From an uncultured SAR86 cluster bacterium (GTDB lineage Bacteria; Pseudomonadota; Gammaproteobacteria; Magnimaribacterales; AG-339-G14): a stretch of DNA of 33,125 nt. The stretch spans positions 1 to 33,125 of the forward strand of contig CASICS010000015.1 in NCBI GenBank assembly GCA_949373255.1, written 5' to 3'. Made by a program: the position numbers and the translations under genes. Within the stretch, counting starts at the first letter, position 1, and each line of letters opens with the position of its first letter. The notes under the pieces are model-generated. The model searched no databases. It saw nothing but the letters and a program-made list of their open reading frames with translations, and was not told where the DNA came from. Below, piece by piece: positions 1 to 11,309 of the stretch.

Positions 1-837
1 GCACTGCTTGTAATTTTGGCTATTATTATTTTGTTTGGAACTATTTATCCGATTATTTATGATATTTTTTCAGGTGGAAAGAGTATTTCGGTTGGTGCTC
101 CTTATTTTAATGCAGCGACAGTTCCAATTGCTTTCTTTTTAGCTTTTTTTCAAGGGTATGGTGTGCTGATGAGTTGGAATAACAGCATTTTGAATAATAA
201 GTTTTATATTATCTCTTTTTCTTTTATTTTTCTTTTAACGTTTATCTTTGCGTTCCTTCTATTCAATCTTCCAGATATTTTTGCTTTAGCTAGCTATTTA
301 ATGTTTGCGGCTTTAGGAGCAGGGCTTTTTATTTTTATTCATCAAAATATTAAAAACAAAGCCGTTTTATTGAATGGGCTTGGGATGATTTTTGCTCATA
401 CTGGTATAGCAATTATGATTTTGGGTATAGGCGTGGTCTCTTCTTTTTCATCTAGTAAAGAGGTCATCATAGCGAAGGGGGAATCAACAAGCATTCAAAG
501 TTATGATTTAAAATTGATTGAAGAATCTTTTGAAAACTATTCAAATCACTATTCGGAGATTGTTAAATTTGAAGTGACTGATAAAGAAAATAACTCTACT
601 TTTTCACTTTCACCAGAAAAAAGCTTTTATCCAGCTTCAAAAAATATCATGACTGAATCAGCTATAAAAGTAATGCCAAAAGAAGACGTCTATATTTCTC
701 TTAGCGAAAAACTAGAATCTGGGAGTTGGGTTGCAAGGATTCAATTAAAACCCTTCATCAGATTAATATGGCTTGGAGCAATTTTAATGATGTTTGGCGG
801 GCTCATATCTTTTTTTAGAAGGTCGCTAAAGATATGA
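1..837 (+). CDS. ccmF: Cytochrome c haem lyase subunit CcmF, C-terminal part (5' end outside window)
   Basis: The frame is open from base 1, so this is the last 278 residues of a larger protein; CcmF is usually about 640 residues. CcmF sits in the inner membrane and, with CcmH, attaches haem to apocytochromes c. Seen here: hydrophobic segments near the start, at about residues 75-105 and 120-145, then a periplasmic stretch containing PEKSFYPASKNIMTESA, and a final segment around IRLIWLGAILMMFGG. The PEKxFYP...MTE motif and the closing (W)IWLGAxLMxxGG segment are characteristic of the CcmF C-terminus. It overlaps the following dsbE by ATGA, so the genes are probably translationally coupled. 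The TTG at 16 is not a real start. Confidence 0.93.
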   Translation, partial: ALLVILAIIILFGTIYPIIYDIFSGGKSISVGAPYFNAATVPIAFFLAFFQGYGVLMSWNNSILNNKFYIISFSFIFLLTFIFAFLLFNLPDIFALASYLMFAALGAGLFIFIHQNIKNKAVLLNGLGMIFAHTGIAIMILGIGVVSSFSSSKEVIIAKGESTSIQSYDLKLIEESFENYSNHYSEIVKFEVTDKENNSTFSLSPEKSFYPASKNIMTESAIKVMPKEDVYISLSEKLESGSWVARIQLKPFIRLIWLGAILMMFGGLISFFRRSLKI

Positions 838-1340
838 AAAATATTAAATTATTTTTAATACCTTCCGTCTTATTTTTAATTCTTTTTAGTATTTTATTTA
901 TCTCTTTAACCTCTTCAAAACAAAATTATATAGAACCATCATATTTCCCTAGTTTTGAAATGAGCGATTTAAACGGTAAAACAATTAATAATGATTTTTT
1001 ATTTGCAGGTGAATATAAGATTATGAACGTTTGGGCAACCTGGTGCGTTAATTGTAAGCTAGAGCATGGGTTTTTAATGAGCCTCAAAGAAAGTCAGATA
1101 AAGATTATCGGCCTTAACTATAAAGATAATAAGTTAAAAGCAAAAAAATGGCTTGATCAATATGGAAATCCTTACTGGATATCTATTTTTGATCCAGATG
1201 GAAATCTAGGAATGGAATTAGGAGTTTCGGGAGCTCCTGAGACTTATCTCCTTAACAAAGAAAATGAAATAATTCAAAAACACATAGGAATTATTGACTC
1301 AAATATATGGAATAAAAAATTTAAAAATCTTATTCAATGA
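834..1340 (+). CDS. dsbE: Thiol:disulfide interchange protein DsbE/CcmG
   Basis: Membrane-anchored periplasmic thioredoxin that reduces the haem-binding cysteines of apocytochrome c during maturation. Residues 1-28 form one hydrophobic signal anchor. The thioredoxin-like domain follows, with the active site WATWCVNC (C71 and C74) and the conserved cis-proline segment GVSGAPETYLL near residue 135, typical of DsbE/CcmG. Length (168 residues) is normal for the family. The start overlaps the ccmF stop (ATGA) and the stop overlaps the ccmH start (ATGA), so it belongs to a coupled ccm operon. Its electron donor is probably the DsbD encoded at 27533-29539. Confidence 0.93.
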   Translation: MKNIKLFLIPSVLFLILFSILFISLTSSKQNYIEPSYFPSFEMSDLNGKTINNDFLFAGEYKIMNVWATWCVNCKLEHGFLMSLKESQIKIIGLNYKDNKLKAKKWLDQYGNPYWISIFDPDGNLGMELGVSGAPETYLLNKENEIIQKHIGIIDSNIWNKKFKNLIQ

Positions 1341-1717
1341 AAATTCAAGTAATTACTCTTTTATTCTTTTTTTGTATTTTGTCTGCTCAAGAAGCAAATG
1401 AACTCTATTCGTTTGATAGCGATGAAACAAAGAATAGGTTTTATTCTCTTAATAAAGAAATAGGCTGTCCTATGTGCTCTGGTTCAAGTATTGATGGTTC
1501 GTCAGCACCAATAGCTCAAGATATGAAGGATTTAGTTTATGAACTAATGATGAAAGGTAAAAAAAATAGCGAGATTAAAGATGTTTTAACTAGCAAGTTT
1601 GGGAATGAAATTTTATTTATGCCCCCCACAAATAACAATTCTATTTTTCTATTTATCTTTCCATTTATAGTTGTGCTCATTGCTGGATATTTAATTATAA
1701 ATATTAGAAAAAAATGA
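1337..1717 (+). CDS. ccmH: Cytochrome c-type biogenesis protein CcmH
   Basis: Periplasmic thiol oxidoreductase subunit of the haem lyase. An N-terminal signal peptide (about residues 1-17) precedes a small helical domain with the redox pair GCPMC (C44 and C47). The domain ends in SAPIAQDMKDLV and FGNEILFMPP, corresponding to the family's 'NAPIAxDLR' and 'YGxxVLxxPP' motifs. One C-terminal membrane segment (about residues 104-122) is as expected for a CcmH without a fused TPR domain. The TPR part is encoded by the next gene. Start and stop overlap both neighbours by four bases (ATGA). Confidence 0.93.
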   Translation: MKIQVITLLFFFCILSAQEANELYSFDSDETKNRFYSLNKEIGCPMCSGSSIDGSSAPIAQDMKDLVYELMMKGKKNSEIKDVLTSKFGNEILFMPPTNNNSIFLFIFPFIVVLIAGYLIINIRKK

Positions 1718-2301
1718 CAAATAAAACGATCCTTTTCTGTGTGTTTATTTTTTCTGGATTTATATATGTATTCATTGGCGGATTAGAGAATATTGAGCGC
1801 AAATCTTTCGAAGCATTTTATTCATCAAAACCAGACTTAAATTTTCAGAATAATCTAAACAAAAGAATAGATAATTTGCTTAAAATTAAATCAAACACTC
1901 CATCTCAGTTAAATTTGTTAGCCACACAGTTACTAGCAGATGGTCGTTACAGCGAGTCATCTAAGGTTTTTAATTTTTACATAGACACATATTCAGATTT
2001 TGTAGATTCAGACATTTACTCTTCATTTGCTGAAAGTAGTTATTTAAACAATAAGATGAAATTTAATAACAATATAGTTTCACTATTGGATAAGTCTTTA
2101 TTTTTAGATCCTTCTAATCATAAGGCGCTCACTATGAAAGGTCTCTTTAACTTTGAAAATGGTAAATTTAACGATGCTTTAAAAAACTGGGCAATTGCTT
2201 TAGAAAATGTAGATTCTGATGATCAAAAAAAATCTTTGATTATCGTCATGAATTCAGCCTTAAAAGAAATAGAAATAAATAAAAATAAGAACACTAACTA
2301 G
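1714..2301 (+). CDS. CcmI-like TPR protein of the cytochrome c maturation operon
   Basis: Last gene of the ccm operon, overlapping ccmH by four bases. Residues 5-22 form one membrane segment. The rest is helical with two or more TPR-like repeats, for example around QLLADGRYSESSKVFNFY and KALTMKGLFNFENGKFNDA, the latter a clear TPR pair with the consensus G/A/F spacing. Position and TPR content suggest the apocytochrome chaperone CcmI. At 195 residues it is about half the usual CcmI length, lacking most of the membrane domain and the large periplasmic C-terminal part. Function as CcmI is inferred from context; it could equally be a lineage-specific TPR protein. Confidence 0.75.
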   Translation: MTNKTILFCVFIFSGFIYVFIGGLENIERKSFEAFYSSKPDLNFQNNLNKRIDNLLKIKSNTPSQLNLLATQLLADGRYSESSKVFNFYIDTYSDFVDSDIYSSFAESSYLNNKMKFNNNIVSLLDKSLFLDPSNHKALTMKGLFNFENGKFNDALKNWAIALENVDSDDQKKSLIIVMNSALKEIEINKNKNTN

Positions 2302-2338
2302 TCCATAAATCGATTAAAATATACCTTTCAGGCTACAT

Positions 2339-4771
2339 ATGCGATTAAAAAATATAAGTCTTTCCGGTTTTAAATCATTCGTTGATCCCACGAAGATAGT
2401 CTTCCCTAGTGCCATGTCAGGTGTTGTAGGTCCAAATGGATGCGGTAAGTCAAATATTATCGACGCAGTACGTTGGGTTATGGGAGAAATTTCTGCAAAA
2501 AATCTTAGAGGTGACTCTATGGCAGATGTTATTTTTAATGGGTCATCTTCTAGAGCGCCATCAAGCAGGGCATCAGTAGAACTGCTTTTTGATAATAGTG
2601 AGGGCAGGATAGGCGGAGAATATTCTTCTTATTCAGAAATTTCAGTAAAAAGAGTATTGGACTTAGATGGAAAGTCTTCTTATTTACTAAATGGTACAGA
2701 GTGCAGGAGAAAAGATATTACTGATATATTTCTAGGAACAGGTTTAGGACCCAGAAGTTATGCTGTCATTGAACAAGAAATGGCAACCAAATTGATTAGT
2801 TCAAAGCCAGAAGAACTAAGGGCTTATATTGAAGAAGTTGCCGGAATTTCAATTTACAGAGAAAGAAAAAAAGAAACTGAATCTAGAATAAAGAAAACAA
2901 GAGAAAACCTTAATAGAGTTGCTGATATTAGAGATGAAATAGATAGGCTCTTAGTAAAATTAAAACAGCAAGTAAAATCAGCTGAAAAATATAGTCTTCT
3001 AAAAAGCGAAGAAAAGAAATTTAATGCTTTCTTGAAGGCATTCAGTTGGCAATCTAGAAGTGAAGCAGCTGCAAAATTAGATCTTGATGTAAAACAGATC
3101 GAATTAGAGATTGAAAAATTAAGAACTGCAAAACAGTCTACTACTAGCTCAATTGACTTGGTAAGAACTAAACAGAGCGACACTCAATCTGAAATAGATA
3201 AAATTCAAGAAGAGTTTTATTCTAGTGGCGCAAATCTCTCAAAATCTGAACAAGAATTAGTTTATTTAAAAGAAAAAAAGAATGAACTTAATTCTGAAAT
3301 ACTGGCTTATTCAGAAAACATATCAAATATTGCCAATAATAAATCTTCTTTAGAGGCAGAATTAATTAGTCTAAATGCATCTCTCTTAGAAAAAGAACCT
3401 TTACTTGAAAAAATGGATGCATCTATATCTAAACTTGATGGAGCCATGTCACCTGATTTTGTTTTGAAGCAAATATTTAATGAGCAAGCAAACTTAAAAA
3501 CAGATTTAATAGATTTCAAAAATAATTTTGCTCTTAAATCTAATTCTGATTTAAATCCAATAATTGAATCGTTAGAAAAACTCGAGCTAAAGCTAAATCA
3601 AATGCAAACATGTCTTGATAAACAAGAAGATATACAAGAAGAGAAGTTTCTAGCTCAAAAAAATGACTTATTAGCTTTAAGTGGTCAAATAACCTCTTTA
3701 AAAGTAGGTATTGCAAAAATATCAAGCGATCTTAATTCTTATAATCTTCAAGAAAAGAACTTGCTGAACTCAAAGAAAGCTTGCGAAGACCAACTCGAAT
3801 CTCTTACAAAACCAATTTCTAATTTGGAAATTGAAATGAAGCCTTTATTGGATTCAAGATCTAGTGTCGAAGAAACGCTTACTCTCAAAAGACAAGAATA
3901 TGCTCAAATGTCAGAAGAAATAAGATTAAACGAAAGAAAGTCTCATGAATTGGATCTCTCTATAGAAAGCATAAGATCAAATTCTCAAGATTCAATGGTA
4001 AAGAGACAAGGATATATATCTGAAGCCGAAATTTACCTAAAGCAACTAGAGCAAGATAACTATAAAATCGATGAATTATTAGACGAATTAGATGTTGAAA
4101 CTTCTGAAAATAACTTAATAGAAGAAATAGCAAAAATTGAAGCCTCTATTTCAAGAATTGGTCCAATTAATTTAGCCGCTGCTGAAGAGTTTAAAATTGA
4201 GGAGGAGCGTAAAGAAGAAATTAATTCTCAATTTGAAGAGTTAGAAAGAGCATTAATGACTCTTCAAAATGCAATTAAAAAAATAGATCTTGAATCAAAA
4301 ACTAAATTTAAAGACACTTTGGATCAATTGAATATCAAAGTTAGCGAATTATTTCCTAAGTTATTTGGCGGAGGCTTTGCTAAATTAGAACTAACGAGTG
4401 AAGACTTGCTTGAAGCGGGGGTGGTTTTTAGAGCGATGCCTCCCGGCAAGAAAAATGTAAATGTATCTCAATTATCAGGAGGTGAAAAAGCTTTATCAGC
4501 TATATCTTTAGTATTTTCTTTCTTTTCTTTGAATCCAGCTCCTTTTTGCATTTTAGATGAAATCGATGCTCCTTTAGACGACTTTAATACTTCAAGATTT
4601 ATAAACATGGTTGAGGAGATGTCCACTAAAGTTCAGTTTATATTTGTGACGCATAATAAAATTTCTATGGAAAAAAGTAAGCATTTATTAGGCGTTACTA
4701 TGCAAGAACCAGGTGTTTCAAGACTTGTAACAGTAGATGTAGATGAAGCTATAAAGCTCGCAGCGATTTAA
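2339..4771 (+). CDS. smc: Chromosome segregation ATPase SMC, short form without recognisable hinge
   Basis: SMC-family ATPase expected to organise and segregate the chromosome. N-terminal head with Walker A GPNGCGKSN (31-39). C-terminal head with ABC signature LSGGEKALS (712-720), Walker B and D-loop in FCILDEIDAPLDD (736-748), and H-loop FVTHNK. All ATPase motifs look intact. Between the heads, about residues 205-600 are charged coiled coil. At 810 residues it is far shorter than usual bacterial SMC (about 1150-1200). I cannot find the roughly 130-residue globular hinge, nor a Rad50-like CxxC zinc hook. The only break in the coil is a short stretch around 366-410 (GAMSPDF and NP). Gene order smc-zipA-ligA matches other gammaproteobacteria such as Pseudomonas, which supports the name. 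zipA starts on the last base of the smc stop codon. Confidence 0.9.
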   Translation: MRLKNISLSGFKSFVDPTKIVFPSAMSGVVGPNGCGKSNIIDAVRWVMGEISAKNLRGDSMADVIFNGSSSRAPSSRASVELLFDNSEGRIGGEYSSYSEISVKRVLDLDGKSSYLLNGTECRRKDITDIFLGTGLGPRSYAVIEQEMATKLISSKPEELRAYIEEVAGISIYRERKKETESRIKKTRENLNRVADIRDEIDRLLVKLKQQVKSAEKYSLLKSEEKKFNAFLKAFSWQSRSEAAAKLDLDVKQIELEIEKLRTAKQSTTSSIDLVRTKQSDTQSEIDKIQEEFYSSGANLSKSEQELVYLKEKKNELNSEILAYSENISNIANNKSSLEAELISLNASLLEKEPLLEKMDASISKLDGAMSPDFVLKQIFNEQANLKTDLIDFKNNFALKSNSDLNPIIESLEKLELKLNQMQTCLDKQEDIQEEKFLAQKNDLLALSGQITSLKVGIAKISSDLNSYNLQEKNLLNSKKACEDQLESLTKPISNLEIEMKPLLDSRSSVEETLTLKRQEYAQMSEEIRLNERKSHELDLSIESIRSNSQDSMVKRQGYISEAEIYLKQLEQDNYKIDELLDELDVETSENNLIEEIAKIEASISRIGPINLAAAEEFKIEEERKEEINSQFEELERALMTLQNAIKKIDLESKTKFKDTLDQLNIKVSELFPKLFGGGFAKLELTSEDLLEAGVVFRAMPPGKKNVNVSQLSGGEKALSAISLVFSFFSLNPAPFCILDEIDAPLDDFNTSRFINMVEEMSTKVQFIFVTHNKISMEKSKHLLGVTMQEPGVSRLVTVDVDEAIKLAAI

Positions 4772-5451
4772 TGATTATTTATGAAATTTTAGTTTTGTTT
4801 TTAGGATTAGTAATTGCGATTACCTTCGTACTAATGCTGCGTAAATTATTCTTTGGATCATCAGCCAAGATAAAAATTGATAAAAAAGTCAATTCTAGAG
4901 AGCTATTTGAACCAGTCGGAACTGCTGAATTAAATATCCCGTTGGATGATATGGAGGCTAAAGCATTCATTGAAGAAGAAAAAAAATCTGATGATATTAA
5001 TCATAGTTCCGACGATGATTATGATTTACACACTGAGCCAAAAAATGAAATTATATCGATTCACTTAGAAAATTCTTCAGATGCTAAATTTACATACAAG
5101 GCATTAACTGAATTTTTAAATTCGAGTAATTTTAATTTCTCAGATGATGGGGGTTGGTTCAAAATTTATATCGATTCTGAAGATTCTTTTTTACTTGTTA
5201 ATGGACTGAATCCAGGTAAGTTTATCCCTGAAGAGGAGATAATAGATTCACCCGTCATGACATTAATTTACACATTAAATTCTAATTCAAATTCGGTAAG
5301 TGCATTCTCTCAATTAATAAACTTTGCTCAGCTTTTAGCAGAAAACTTTAATAGTAAAATTTTAGATGCCGAAAGGAATATTTTGACTCAACAGATGGTT
5401 GAGCATTATTCTCAAATTGCTGAAGAATTTGATTTATCTAATCTAACTTAA
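4771..5451 (+). CDS. zipA: Cell division protein ZipA
   Basis: Bitopic inner-membrane protein that tethers FtsZ filaments and stabilises the Z ring. One N-terminal membrane segment (about residues 3-25) is followed by a short acidic linker (about 60-90). The C-terminal FtsZ-binding domain contains GLNPGKFIP and SPVMTLIYTL, then a closing helix pair with LDAERNILTQQMVEHY, matching the ZipA pattern 'xxxPGxFxP...TPGxTxFM...LDxxRxxxTxQxxxxY'. The linker is short (226 residues in all). It starts on the last base of the smc stop and lies six bases before ligA, the usual gammaproteobacterial neighbourhood. Confidence 0.88.
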   Translation: MIIYEILVLFLGLVIAITFVLMLRKLFFGSSAKIKIDKKVNSRELFEPVGTAELNIPLDDMEAKAFIEEEKKSDDINHSSDDDYDLHTEPKNEIISIHLENSSDAKFTYKALTEFLNSSNFNFSDDGGWFKIYIDSEDSFLLVNGLNPGKFIPEEEIIDSPVMTLIYTLNSNSNSVSAFSQLINFAQLLAENFNSKILDAERNILTQQMVEHYSQIAEEFDLSNLT

Positions 5452-8107
<2,656 letters not shown>

Positions 8108-8111
<4 letters not shown>

Positions 8112-9319
8112 TTTTTCTCTCCGGAGGGTATTTCATTGAAAGGAACTCCTTTATCCGGTCTGATATCTTGAGGCATTCCAAGAACTTGCTCGGCGATAAT
8201 ATTTCTTAAAATTTCATCTGTTCCGCCTGCAATTCTTAAAAGTGGGGCGCCTAATAAACCAGCTTGCAAAGCAGATCCAAAGCTTTGATCTGGAACGATT
8301 GAAGAACTATCAATTAAGTCCATTCCAAAATTAGCAATATCTTGCATTTTATTAGCACTTACAATTTTTGTGATTGATGCTTCAGGCCCAGGAGTCTCAC
8401 CTTTTGACAGAGCAGAGACTCTTCTCATTTTAGTATATTTGAGTCCAGAGTACTCACAATACCAATCAGCTAATTTTTCTCTAACTGCATCGTTTTTAAC
8501 AGCTACATCGCCATTAAAATCTTGTGTTTTAGTGAATTCAAATATCTCTTTAAAGTCTACTCCACCAGCATCTCCAACAGCTAATCTTTCATTCATGAGC
8601 GTTGTAAGAGCAACTCCCCATCCTTCTCCAACTTCACCAAGTCTTTGTGAGTCAGGGATTTTTACATCATTGAAGTAAACTTCATTGAAGTTTGCTCCAC
8701 CATTTATTTGTTTAATAGGTCTAATTTCAATACCAGGTGATTTCATATCCAAGAAAAAGTAGGTGAGTCCTTTGTGTTTTGGAGCTGAAAAATCACTCCT
8801 TGTAATAAGAATACCGTAATCGCTGTAATGAGCTCCAGAAGTCCATACTTTTTGACCGTTTACAGTCCAAGTATCGCCATCAAGTTCTGACTTTGTTTTA
8901 ATACCAGCTAAATCTGAACCTGCTCCAGGCTCGCTAAAAAGCTGACACCAAATTTCTTTTCCATTTGCCATAGGGGGAAGGAATTTTTCTTTTTGCTCTT
9001 CAGTGGCATACATCATCATGACTGGTCCAGCCATGCCTTGTCCTATTTCATAAAAACCATTCGGAAGACGATATTTCGATTCTTCCTGACTATAAATAAC
9101 TCTTTCCATAGCGGTAGCGTCTCTTCCACCGTATTCTTTTGGCCAATGCAAACACGCCCAGCCACTCTCGTGCTTAATCTGCATCCAAGCTCTAGCTCTT
9201 GCAAGAGATGAGTTTTCTGAAGTATCTTCAGCTTCAGGAATTTTTTTTACATTTTCTTTAAGCCAATCTGAGACTTCTTTTCTAAAATTCGCTTCTTCAG
9301 GTGTGTCATTAAAATCCAT
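8108..9319 (-). CDS. Acyl-CoA dehydrogenase (probable catalytic subunit of a pair)
   Basis: FAD enzyme of the acyl-CoA dehydrogenase family, 403 residues, introducing a trans-2 double bond into an acyl-CoA. Motifs: FSEPGAGSDLAG and VNGQKVWTSGAHYSDYGILI (FAD and substrate binding), then C-terminal RIAGGTDEILRNIIAEQVLG. The MCAD-type catalytic Glu position in the last motif is Gly, but a Glu sits in LMNERLAVG at the place used as base by isovaleryl-CoA dehydrogenase-type enzymes. A ribosome binding site (GAGG) precedes the ATG. It lies downstream of a second, diverged dehydrogenase on the same strand, an arrangement seen for heterotetrameric steroid and branched-chain ACADs in mycobacteria. The real substrate cannot be read from sequence. 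Confidence 0.9.
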
Positions 9320-9344
9320 AATTATCCTCGTTTGTTTGTATATT

Positions 9345-10454
9345 CTAAGCAGGTAAATTGCTTTTTTCTAGTGATGTTATTAATTTATCTTTCCATATTC
9401 CTTGACTGCCTATATTGGCTGCCAACAACCTAGATCTTCGATAAAATAAATGACAATCAAATTCCCATGTTGCACCCATTCCACCATGAGTCTGAATATT
9501 TTCTTTAGAACATTCATAAAATGCTTTAGTGGAACTAACTCTTGCAGTAGCAGCTGCAGTAGGTAATTCGGCAGCATCATTGCTTAAAGCCCAAGCACCG
9601 AAATAGCAATTAGATTTTGCTAACTGAAGGGCAATATACATATCTGCAATTTTGTGTTTTATTGCTTGAAATTGTGCGATTGATCTTCCGAATGCAAATC
9701 TTCCCTGAGCATAATCTTTAGCCATAGTCATTGCAGCTTCAGCTCCACCAATTTGTTCAAATGCAAATAGAACTGCTGATTGATCCATTAGTTTCTCTAT
9801 GGCTCCCCAGCCATCCTTAGTAATTTCAATGGCAGGAGCTTTATCAAATGATATGTTCGAATGAGATCTTGAAGGATCGAAAGTTTCAAGAGTTTCTTTA
9901 GAAACTCCAGATGAATTCAGATCAACCAAATATAGACCTATTCCCGAATCATGTTTGGCACTTACAATCGTAAAATCAGCTATATCTCCATCAGGAACTA
10001 CAGCTTTATTTCCGGTTATTGATCCACCATCATAAGTTGTTTCGATTGAGTCTGGAGTGGGGTGGGTTGATTTCTCTGTATGAGCCAGTGTTCCAATAAT
10101 TTCACCCGAAGCAAGTCTGGGAAGGTAAGATTCTTTAAGATCCTTATTTGCATGATCCAGTATTAGAGTTGTTGCTAAGTAAACACTCGATGAAAAAGGA
10201 ACAGGCGCTATTGCTCTTCCTAATTCTTCTGCCACTACGCAGAGCTCAAGATAACCCATACCAATACCACCGAATTCTTCAGGTATTGTAATAGCGGTAA
10301 GACCCATTGAAACCAGAGAATCCCAAAGGTCTTTATCAAATGATTCTTCTCCCTCTAAAATATTTCTATTTCTTTTTACAGAATTTTCCTTATCAAGAAG
10401 CTTTCTTACTTCTTCTTTCATAATTAATTGTTCGTCTGAAAATTCAAAATTCAT
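9345..10454 (-). CDS. Acyl-CoA dehydrogenase family protein (probable non-catalytic partner subunit)
   Basis: A 369-residue member of the acyl-CoA dehydrogenase family, starting MNFEFSDEQ. I place the start at the ATG of 10454 because GGGAGGAG, a strong ribosome binding site, lies just upstream; the TTG at 10466 adjoins that site and would swallow it. Conserved parts include PEEFGGIGMGYLELCVVAEELG, GRFAFGRSIAQFQAIKHK and IQTHGGMGATWEFD. The first half around the FAD/substrate motif is degenerate (LAHTEKSTHPTPDS instead of TEPxAGSD), and the Glu of its partner's NER motif is replaced by Gln (LMDQSAVLF). This is the pattern of the non-catalytic half in alpha2beta2 dehydrogenases. It is 25 bases upstream of its partner, so probably one mRNA. 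Confidence 0.88.
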   Translation of the reverse strand: MNFEFSDEQLIMKEEVRKLLDKENSVKRNRNILEGEESFDKDLWDSLVSMGLTAITIPEEFGGIGMGYLELCVVAEELGRAIAPVPFSSSVYLATTLILDHANKDLKESYLPRLASGEIIGTLAHTEKSTHPTPDSIETTYDGGSITGNKAVVPDGDIADFTIVSAKHDSGIGLYLVDLNSSGVSKETLETFDPSRSHSNISFDKAPAIEITKDGWGAIEKLMDQSAVLFAFEQIGGAEAAMTMAKDYAQGRFAFGRSIAQFQAIKHKIADMYIALQLAKSNCYFGAWALSNDAAELPTAAATARVSSTKAFYECSKENIQTHGGMGATWEFDCHLFYRRSRLLAANIGSQGIWKDKLITSLEKSNLPA

Positions 10455-10550
10455 ATCTCCTCCCAAGAGAATTAGTTTTAATTAAACTATATAAATAATT
10501 ACAAGCTAGCCAACAAATCTTACAATAGCTTAGTTTTTAAAAATATTAGT

Positions 10551-10556
10551 TAAAAT
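10551..10556 (+). promoter_or_regulatory. Possible -10 box of the coiled-coil protein gene (leaderless)
   Basis: TAAAAT ends five bases before the ATG at 10562. There is no Shine-Dalgarno sequence and only a weak -35. The 107-base gap to the divergent dehydrogenase gene must also hold a promoter for that operon. Confidence 0.3.
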
Positions 10557-10561
10557 TTACA

Positions 10562-11194
10562 ATGAATCAAGATGAATTAAAAGATATAAAATCAGATAGA
10601 AGTCTATCGACGAGAAAAATTATTTCTTCTAGCCAGGTTCCCCCAAGAACAATTGTTTTTTATTCCATACTTGCAGTCATCTTTTTAGGAACATTCTTTT
10701 GGGTTTATTCTGGCGTTTCCTCTCAACAAGAAAACATCATTAAAATGAATAATCGTTTAATTTCTCTTGAAGAAAACATCCAATCTTCTGCAGACTTGTC
10801 TGAAGAAACTATTGAAACTCTTCTTCAAGATATAAAACTGATTAATAGAGAAATAAGAAAACTTTGGGATTTAAGTAATAAAAAAAATAAAAAAAATATT
10901 TCATCTCTTACTGAAACGATCAATGTATCGACTAAAGATATCAAAGACCTCAAGGTTATTTCAAAAGAAGCAAATGAGTCTTTAATAAAGTTTAATGAGT
11001 CTTTAAAAAGCATTAAAAAAAGAATGGCAAAGCTTTCCTCTTTTGAATTAAATTCTGCTACTTATAAAAACAGATTGGATGAGTTAGAAGAAGCTATAAA
11101 ATCTATTGATGCTTATCGAATTCAAGTAAATCAATCCTTAATTGAAATTAGAGATGAACTTAATTCAAAACCAGTCTTGATTGAGAATCAATAA
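10562..11194 (+). CDS. Membrane-anchored coiled-coil protein of unknown function
   Basis: I do not recognise a family. The 210-residue protein has a polar N-terminus of about 30 residues, one membrane segment (about 31-50, TIVFYSILAVIFLGTFFWVY), and then a long heptad-rich helix (about 55-205) with predicted coiled coil; there is no cysteine and no catalytic-looking motif. Topology is probably N-in, with the coil in the periplasm. The layout resembles polar/division scaffold or chromosome-tether proteins, but that is only shape. A TAAAAT box ends five bases before the ATG and no Shine-Dalgarno sequence is seen, suggesting a leaderless transcript. tRNA-Leu follows 26 bases after the stop on the same strand. 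Confidence 0.75.
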   Translation: MNQDELKDIKSDRSLSTRKIISSSQVPPRTIVFYSILAVIFLGTFFWVYSGVSSQQENIIKMNNRLISLEENIQSSADLSEETIETLLQDIKLINREIRKLWDLSNKKNKKNISSLTETINVSTKDIKDLKVISKEANESLIKFNESLKSIKKRMAKLSSFELNSATYKNRLDELEEAIKSIDAYRIQVNQSLIEIRDELNSKPVLIENQ

Positions 11195-11220
11195 AGTTTA
11201 AACTTAGCGCTCTTTCATAT

Positions 11221-11305
11221 GCGCATATGGTGGAATTGGTAGACACGCTGGTTTTAGGTACCAGTGCCGTAAGGTGTGGGGGTTCGACTCCCTCTATGCG
11301 CACCA
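11221..11305 (+). tRNA. tRNA-Leu (anticodon TAG)
   Basis: 85 bases including an encoded CCA. Acceptor arms GCGCATA and TATGCGC pair perfectly over seven bases, followed by A and CCA. The anticodon stem CTGGT/ACCAG encloses the loop TTTAGGT with anticodon TAG at 11255-11257, reading CUN leucine codons. The long variable arm (about TGCCGTAAGGTGT) is as expected for a class II tRNA, and the T arm has GGTTCGACTCC. A possible promoter (TTGATT, 16 bases, TAAACT at 11199-11204, then a GC-rich discriminator) lies in the end of the upstream gene, but is weak. Confidence 0.97.
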
Positions 11306-11309
11306 AGAT

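Noticed and set aside
2339-4771. Rad50-like zinc hook in the SMC protein
   Set aside because: No CxxC occurs in the coil; the only cysteines there (about residues 425 and 482) are alone, and gene order with zipA-ligA fits SMC.
10464-10466. TTG as start of the upstream acyl-CoA dehydrogenase
   Set aside because: The strong GGGAGGAG ribosome binding site overlaps the first codons and is well placed for the ATG at 10454.
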